Shown in pieces: positions 5,575-8,854 of a stretch of 8,854 nucleotides of DNA (within the stretch, counting starts at the first letter, position 1; each line of letters opens with the position of its first letter). The notes beneath the pieces were generated by a model. It was not told the DNA's origin, ran no database searches, and saw only the letters and a program-made list of their open reading frames with translations. The position numbers and the translations under genes were made by a program. This stretch comes from Elusimicrobiota bacterium (GTDB lineage: Bacteria > Elusimicrobiota > Elusimicrobia > UBA1565 > UBA9628), in NCBI GenBank assembly GCA_016194625.1, contig JACQBB010000204.1, positions 1 to 8,854 on the forward strand, given 5' to 3'.

Positions 5575-6537
5575 GTGGAACTCCGCGCGCTCGGCCGTTC
5601 GGGACTGAAGGTGTCGGCGCTCTCGCTGGGGACGATGAACTTCGGCGCGGACTGGCACGGGATCGGCGCGGTGGACGACAAGACCGCCTCGTCGCTGCTC
5701 GACCTGGCTCTGGAGCGCGGCGTGAACCTGATCGACACCGCGGACGTCTACGGCCGCGGCGCGTCCGAGGAGACCCTGGGCCGCCTGCTCAAGGGCCGCC
5801 GCCGCGACAAGGTCCTGCTCGCGACCAAGGTCCTCGGGCGGATGAAGCCCGACGACCCGTCCACCGGAGGCCTGTCGGCGCGCTGGATCGCCCGCGCGCT
5901 GGAGGGCAGCCTGAAGCGCCTGCGCACCGACCGCGTGGACCTGTACATGCCCCACGGCTGGGACGAGTCGGTCCCGATCGGCGAGACGCTGGAGGCGCTG
6001 GACCGGGCGGTGGCCGCCGGCAAGGTCCGCGTCCTGGGAGCCTCGAACTTCGGCGGTCCCCAGCTGGCGATGGCTCTGCGCGCGTCGGCGGCGTCGGGCG
6101 GGGCGCGCTTCGAGTTCGACCAGGTCCAGTACAGCCTGGTCGCGCGCGGGTGCGAATCGGACCTGGTCCCCGTCGCGTCGGCGGCGGGCGTCTCGCTGAC
6201 GGCGTGGAGCCCGCTCGCCGGGGGCCTGCTCACCGGCAAGTACGCGTCCCCGGGCGCGTCCGGCCGCCGCGCCGACCCCGAGGCGTTCCCGTGGGTCGCG
6301 CCCGCCGCCGGGTCCGCGGTGGTGACGGTCCTGCGCCGCGTCGCCGAGATGGAGGGCGTCACGCCGGCGCGGGCCGCGCTCGGCTGGGCGCTGGGCAAGC
6401 CCTTCGTGGCGACGGCGGTCGTCGGCGCGCGCACGACGGCCCAGCTGGAGGACTCCCTCGGCGCGCGGCCGCTGTCGGCGCGCGCGGCCTCCCTGCTCGA
6501 CCGCGCCTCGGCGCTCGTCGCCCGATATGGGCCCTAA
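5575..6537 (+). CDS. Aldo/keto reductase
   Basis: A 320-residue NAD(P)H-dependent oxidoreductase with a TIM barrel, related to the YajO/Tas-like AKRs; it reduces aldehydes or ketones, physiological substrate unknown. The N-terminus MELRALGRSGLKVSALSLGT is typical. The catalytic tetrad is complete: Asp54 and Tyr59 in NLIDTADVYG, Lys85 in LATKV, and His127 in LYMPHGWDES, where most relatives have Q.H..D. Cofactor-side motifs follow: GASNFGG (155-161), QYSLV (185-189), TAWSPLAGGLLTGKY (209-223) and VVGARTTAQLEDSL (282-295). The start is GTG, placed by the family N-terminus and the promoter just before it. It stands alone as a plus-strand gene, divergent from the uvrB operon, with hairpins at its stop codon. 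Cytosolic; no signal peptide. Confidence 0.95.
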   Translation: MELRALGRSGLKVSALSLGTMNFGADWHGIGAVDDKTASSLLDLALERGVNLIDTADVYGRGASEETLGRLLKGRRRDKVLLATKVLGRMKPDDPSTGGLSARWIARALEGSLKRLRTDRVDLYMPHGWDESVPIGETLEALDRAVAAGKVRVLGASNFGGPQLAMALRASAASGGARFEFDQVQYSLVARGCESDLVPVASAAGVSLTAWSPLAGGLLTGKYASPGASGRRADPEAFPWVAPAAGSAVVTVLRRVAEMEGVTPARAALGWALGKPFVATAVVGARTTAQLEDSLGARPLSARAASLLDRASALVARYGP

Positions 6538-6559
6538 GGCCCATTTCCGGATAGGCCTT
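6529..6559 (+). terminator. Weak terminator-like overlapping hairpins at the end of the aldo/keto reductase gene
   Basis: Two exclusive hairpins share the stop codon region: GGGCC-CTAA-GGCCC (6529-6542), and AAGGCC (6536-6541) with GGCCTT (6554-6559). The second is followed only by T then GGG, so neither has a real T-run. They may slow RNA polymerase but are poor intrinsic terminators. Confidence 0.35.
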
Positions 6560-6564
6560 TGGGA

Positions 6565-6608
6565 CGCGGCGGCGGGGCCCGGCGGCCCGGGCGGCGGGCC
6601 GGCGGGCG
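6565..6608. repeat. 44-base stretch of pure G and C with GC hairpin
   Basis: No A or T occurs for 44 bases between two genes. It includes GGGCCC, CCCGGG and an all-GC 6-bp stem, GGCCCG (6584-6589) with CGGGCC (6595-6600). It lies directly before the -10 of the next gene, where a -35 would be expected; none is visible. It may be a rho-dependent or pausing structure, or simply GC drift. Confidence 0.4.
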
Positions 6609-6611
6609 TGT

Positions 6612-6617
6612 TACCAT
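6612..6617 (+). promoter_or_regulatory. Putative -10 box of the small membrane protein gene
   Basis: TACCAT ends six bases before the ATG at 6624, the same spacing as at other starts here. No -35 is visible in the pure-GC DNA upstream, and GAAG is the only purine run before the ATG, so a leaderless start is possible. Confidence 0.35.
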
Positions 6618-6623
6618 GAAGCC

Positions 6624-6962
6624 ATGACGGGAATGGAACTGTACGTGAAGTTCATGTTCACCCTCACGGTGGGGCTGGTGGGCCTCAGCCTGGTCCTCAT
6701 CACCGTGCTGGAGACCCTGCTCGCGCACTGGGACCCCGTCGTCGACATCCGCCGCTGGTGGCGCCAGACCACGCACCACCGCTCCACCGTGGACGCCGTC
6801 CGCGCCGAGGACATCCTCTCCGAGCTGGAAGGCCGCCGCCACGGCGCCTCCGCCCGCCTGTACGAGCGCCCCGTCGACCGCCGCCGCGAGGCGCTGCGCC
6901 AGGTCAACGAGGCCGAGCGCCGCCTCGCCGACCCTCTCGCGGACCCCCTCGAAACGGTATAA
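6624..6962 (+). CDS. Small single-pass membrane protein, unknown function
   Basis: A 112-residue protein I do not recognise. One strongly hydrophobic segment (about residues 8-35, ending VLETLLAHWD) is followed by a charged cytoplasmic-type tail rich in Arg and Glu (42-112), with helix-forming stretches such as AEDILSELEGRRHG and DRRREALRQVNEAERRL. No Cys, metal site or known motif is seen. The real coding strand is supported by strong G/C at third positions, a sensible hydrophobic pattern, and close packing against the glycosyltransferase gene 9 bases downstream, whose -10 box uses this gene's TAA. A second Met at residue 4 could be the start. It may assist the neighbouring membrane enzyme, which is guesswork from position. 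Confidence 0.65.
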   Translation: MTGMELYVKFMFTLTVGLVGLSLVLITVLETLLAHWDPVVDIRRWWRQTTHHRSTVDAVRAEDILSELEGRRHGASARLYERPVDRRREALRQVNEAERRLADPLADPLETV

Positions 6963-6963
6963 T
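6958..6963 (+). promoter_or_regulatory. Putative -10 box of the glycosyltransferase gene
   Basis: A perfect TATAAT built from the last codon (GTA) and stop (TAA) of the upstream gene plus one base. It ends eight bases before the TTG at 6972. No -35 match is visible. Confidence 0.45.
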
Positions 6964-6971
6964 CGCGCGGT

Positions 6972-8600
6972 TTGAGAACCGCGCCGCTCGCCGCCGCCGT
7001 CCTCCTCAGCGTCCTCGCCGCGTCCCTCCTGGGCGCGGGACCGATCCGTTCGACGGGGCCCACCTACGACGAGCCGGTCCATCTGGCGGCCGGCTATACC
7101 GACCTGGTGCATGGCCGATATCGGCTGAACGCCCTCGACCACCCGCCGCTCGGCGAGATGTGGGCCGCGCTGCCCCTGCTGACGATGCGGCTGGACCGGT
7201 TCGAGTCGCACCCGGCTTGGCTGTCGGCCGCGGTGTACCACTACGGGGACCTGTTCCTCTATCACAACCGCGTCCCGCCCGGGAGCCTTCTGGGCGCCGC
7301 GCGCGCCTGGAACCTGGTCACGCTGACCCTGCTCGTCGCGGCTGCCTTGCTCCTCTGGGCGCGGCGCCTGGAGGGCGACGCCGGGATGTGGGGCGCCGCC
7401 GTCGCGCTCGGTTTCTGCGTCCCCTGGCTGTCCAACGCCGCGCTGGTCACGACCGACGCGCCGTCGGCCGCGCTGTTCTTCGCGGCCTGCGCCGCGCTGG
7501 CCGCGCCGGAGCGGACGCGACGGCATTGGCTGCTCGCGGGGCTGGCCGCGGGGGCGGCGCTCGCGGCGAAGTTCAACATGATCGTCCTGCCGCCGCTGCT
7601 CGCCTTCGCGCTCGGCGTGGACCGGCGGCCCGAGGCGGGGCGCGCGTCGCGCGCGGCGGGCGCCGCGCTCGGCGTCCTCGCCGCGGTCCTGGCGCTGGCC
7701 GCCGCCTACCGCTTCGTCCGCGCGGACCTGTGGTTCGCGGGGCTGAGCGCCACGCTGACGCGGCTGTCGGAGGGCCGCTCGGCGTACCTGCTCGGCGCGC
7801 ACTCCTCGACGGGCTGGCCGTGGTACCTCCCGGCCGCGACGCTGGTGAAGACGCCGCTGGCGCTGCTGCTCGTCGGCGGCTGGGGCTTCGCGCGCGCGCT
7901 GCGCAAGCCGCGCGCCGACGCGGCGTGGCTGGTGGTGCCGCCGTGCGGCTACTTCGTCGCCGCGCTGCTCTCCAAGACGCAGATCGGCTATCGCCACGTC
8001 CTGCCCCTGTACCCGTTCCTGTGCCTGTGGGCGGGGCTGGGCGCGGCCGACCTGTGGCGGCGCGGGACGCGCGGGCGCGCGGCCGCCGTCCTCGCCGGCC
8101 TGTGGCTGGCGGCCTCCGTCGGAGCGAACCATCCGCGCCACCTCGCCTACTTCAACGAGCTGGCCGGCGGCCATGGCGAGCGCTGGCTGTCGGACTCGAA
8201 CCTGGACTGGGGTCAGGACCTGCCCGCGCTCGCGCGCGAGCTGGCGGCGCGGGGGAACCCTCCGGTCGTGCTCGCGTATTTCGGCGGCGGCGACCCCGCC
8301 GCGTACGGCATCCGCTACGCCCCGCTGGCGGTCGTGGCCAACGTCGAGCGTCCCGGGAACGCGGCGCTCGCCTCCGGCGGCCCGGTGTGGCTGGCGGTGT
8401 CGGAGACGAACCTGGTCGGCACCTACTACCGCGACCACGGCCTGTTCGACTGGCTGTCGTCGCGGACGCCGGCGGCGAAGCCCGGCGGCTCGATCTGGCT
8501 GTACGACCTGACCGCCGACGCGGACGCGCGCGCGCGCCTCTCGGCGATGCTCGCCGCCGCCGGACGCTATGGCGACGCGCTCGCCGTTCGGCTACACTGA
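6972..8600 (+). CDS. GT-C fold glycosyltransferase, PMT/ArnT-like
   Basis: A 542-residue polytopic inner-membrane protein that should transfer a sugar from a polyprenyl-phosphate carrier to a periplasmic acceptor; the sugar and acceptor cannot be read from sequence. After a first membrane helix (about 4-23), the periplasmic loop holds TYDEPVHLA (31-39) with the acidic pair expected for catalysis, then LDHPPLGEMW (55-64). Several Ala/Leu-rich helices follow, with TTDAPSAALFF (160-170), AAKFNM (198-203), GWPWYLPA (281-288) and GYRHVLPLYPF (339-349). The C-terminal soluble part has NHPRHLAYFNE (386-396) and SDSNLDWGQDL (407-417), which is characteristic of this bacterial subfamily. The TTG start gives the first helix and lies behind TATAAT; there is no Shine-Dalgarno. 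It ends 4 bases before the next gene. Confidence 0.9.
   Translation: MRTAPLAAAVLLSVLAASLLGAGPIRSTGPTYDEPVHLAAGYTDLVHGRYRLNALDHPPLGEMWAALPLLTMRLDRFESHPAWLSAAVYHYGDLFLYHNRVPPGSLLGAARAWNLVTLTLLVAAALLLWARRLEGDAGMWGAAVALGFCVPWLSNAALVTTDAPSAALFFAACAALAAPERTRRHWLLAGLAAGAALAAKFNMIVLPPLLAFALGVDRRPEAGRASRAAGAALGVLAAVLALAAAYRFVRADLWFAGLSATLTRLSEGRSAYLLGAHSSTGWPWYLPAATLVKTPLALLLVGGWGFARALRKPRADAAWLVVPPCGYFVAALLSKTQIGYRHVLPLYPFLCLWAGLGAADLWRRGTRGRAAAVLAGLWLAASVGANHPRHLAYFNELAGGHGERWLSDSNLDWGQDLPALARELAARGNPPVVLAYFGGGDPAAYGIRYAPLAVVANVERPGNAALASGGPVWLAVSETNLVGTYYRDHGLFDWLSSRTPAAKPGGSIWLYDLTADADARARLSAMLAAAGRYGDALAVRLH
8593..8598 (+). promoter_or_regulatory. Putative -10 box of the last gene
   Basis: TACACT, formed by the final two codons and the first base of the stop of the glycosyltransferase gene (CTA CAC TGA), ends six bases before the ATG at 8605. 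There is no Shine-Dalgarno. It could be chance; its weight comes from the same arrangement at other starts. Confidence 0.35.
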
Positions 8601-8604
8601 GCCC

Positions 8605-8854
8605 ATGTCCCTGACCGAGCGCGCGGCCCGCTGGCGCGCCGAGGCCCGCCGCGCGCTCGTCCTCGACGCCGCCTCCGCGGCCGTCTCCGCCTCCGCCGCC
8701 GCCTTCGCGCTCCTCGCGCTGGCCGACCGCGCCCTCGCTCTGCCCAAGGGCGCGCGACTGGCGGCGTTCGGGGCGTGGGCGGCGTGGACGGGCGCGCTGC
8801 TGCTGCGCCGGCTGTGGCGGCCGTGGCGCGCCCTGGACTTCGACGCGGTGTTCG
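8605..8854 (+). CDS. Membrane protein, N-terminal 83 residues (continues past the right edge)
   Basis: The frame is open from ATG 8605 to the window end. A basic, helical N-terminus (RWRAEARRAL, 10-19) precedes two probable membrane segments: an Ala-rich one at about 20-41 and AAFGAWAAWTGALLL at about 53-67. Then comes RRLWRPWRALDFDAVF. This layout (short Arg-rich lead, two helices with a small loop, then WRP..RLD at the start of a soluble domain) recalls large DUF4175-like bacterial membrane proteins. Too little is visible to name it. It follows the glycosyltransferase by 4 bases, so co-transcription is likely. Third positions are strongly G/C, as in the neighbours. Confidence 0.65.
   Translation, partial: MSLTERAARWRAEARRALVLDAASAAVSASAAAFALLALADRALALPKGARLAAFGAWAAWTGALLLRRLWRPWRALDFDAVF

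Noticed and set aside
5512..5955. Upstream extension of the pilin-like gene on the minus strand
   Set aside because: It lies wholly antisense to the aldo/keto reductase and its promoter; ATG 5511 behind CATAAT is much better.
6534..8438. Minus-strand open frame of 634 codons across the glycosyltransferase
   Set aside because: Shadow of the real gene: an extreme Arg/Gln/Gly composition, no hydrophobic pattern, and recognisable motifs only on the other strand.
6758..8614. Plus-strand open frame of 618 codons in another frame of the same region
   Set aside because: Arg/Ala/Gly/Pro-rich product from frame-shifted GC codons; it overlaps two well-supported genes.

Overview
The window is a GC-rich, densely coding piece of bacterial chromosome (about 97% coding by my gene calls). 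Third codon positions are almost always G or C. It carries ten protein genes on both strands, two of them cut by the window edges. I see no tRNA, rRNA, CRISPR array, insertion sequence or phage gene. A Sec-exported c-type cytochrome and several inner-membrane proteins suggest a diderm bacterium with a respiratory periplasm. The sequence alone does not fix the phylum; a GC-rich lineage known mainly from environmental genomes is a reasonable guess and no more.

Left part, minus strand: a small DUF4404-like protein, a TsdA-type dihaem cytochrome c (thiosulfate dehydrogenase family) and aspartokinase (lysC, running off the left edge) are read in that order, with 8 and 17 bases between them. A sigma70-type promoter lies in the 34-base gap that separates this cluster from a divergent gene for a membrane-anchored alpha/beta hydrolase.

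Middle: the hydrolase (plus) converges on uvrB (minus). The roughly 147 bases between them are an unusual AT-rich patch full of hairpins. It ends in a good plus-strand intrinsic terminator that overlaps the last codons of uvrB. Upstream of uvrB, and probably in one operon with it, is a single-pass, pilin-like membrane protein. A compact 63-base divergent promoter region separates that pair from a plus-strand aldo/keto reductase.

Right part, plus strand: a small membrane protein of unknown function, a large polytopic GT-C (PMT/ArnT-like) glycosyltransferase and the start of another membrane protein follow each other with 4 to 9 bases between them. The glycosyltransferase and the last gene each have a -10-like box formed partly by the stop codon of the gene before.

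The strongest signal that gene calls do not explain is start architecture. Seven of ten genes have a TANNNT-like -10 box (CATAAT in one case) ending 5 to 8 bases before the start codon, generally without a Shine-Dalgarno sequence. This is what leaderless transcripts would look like. I found no convincing new defence or mobile system; the genes are mostly housekeeping and cell-envelope functions.
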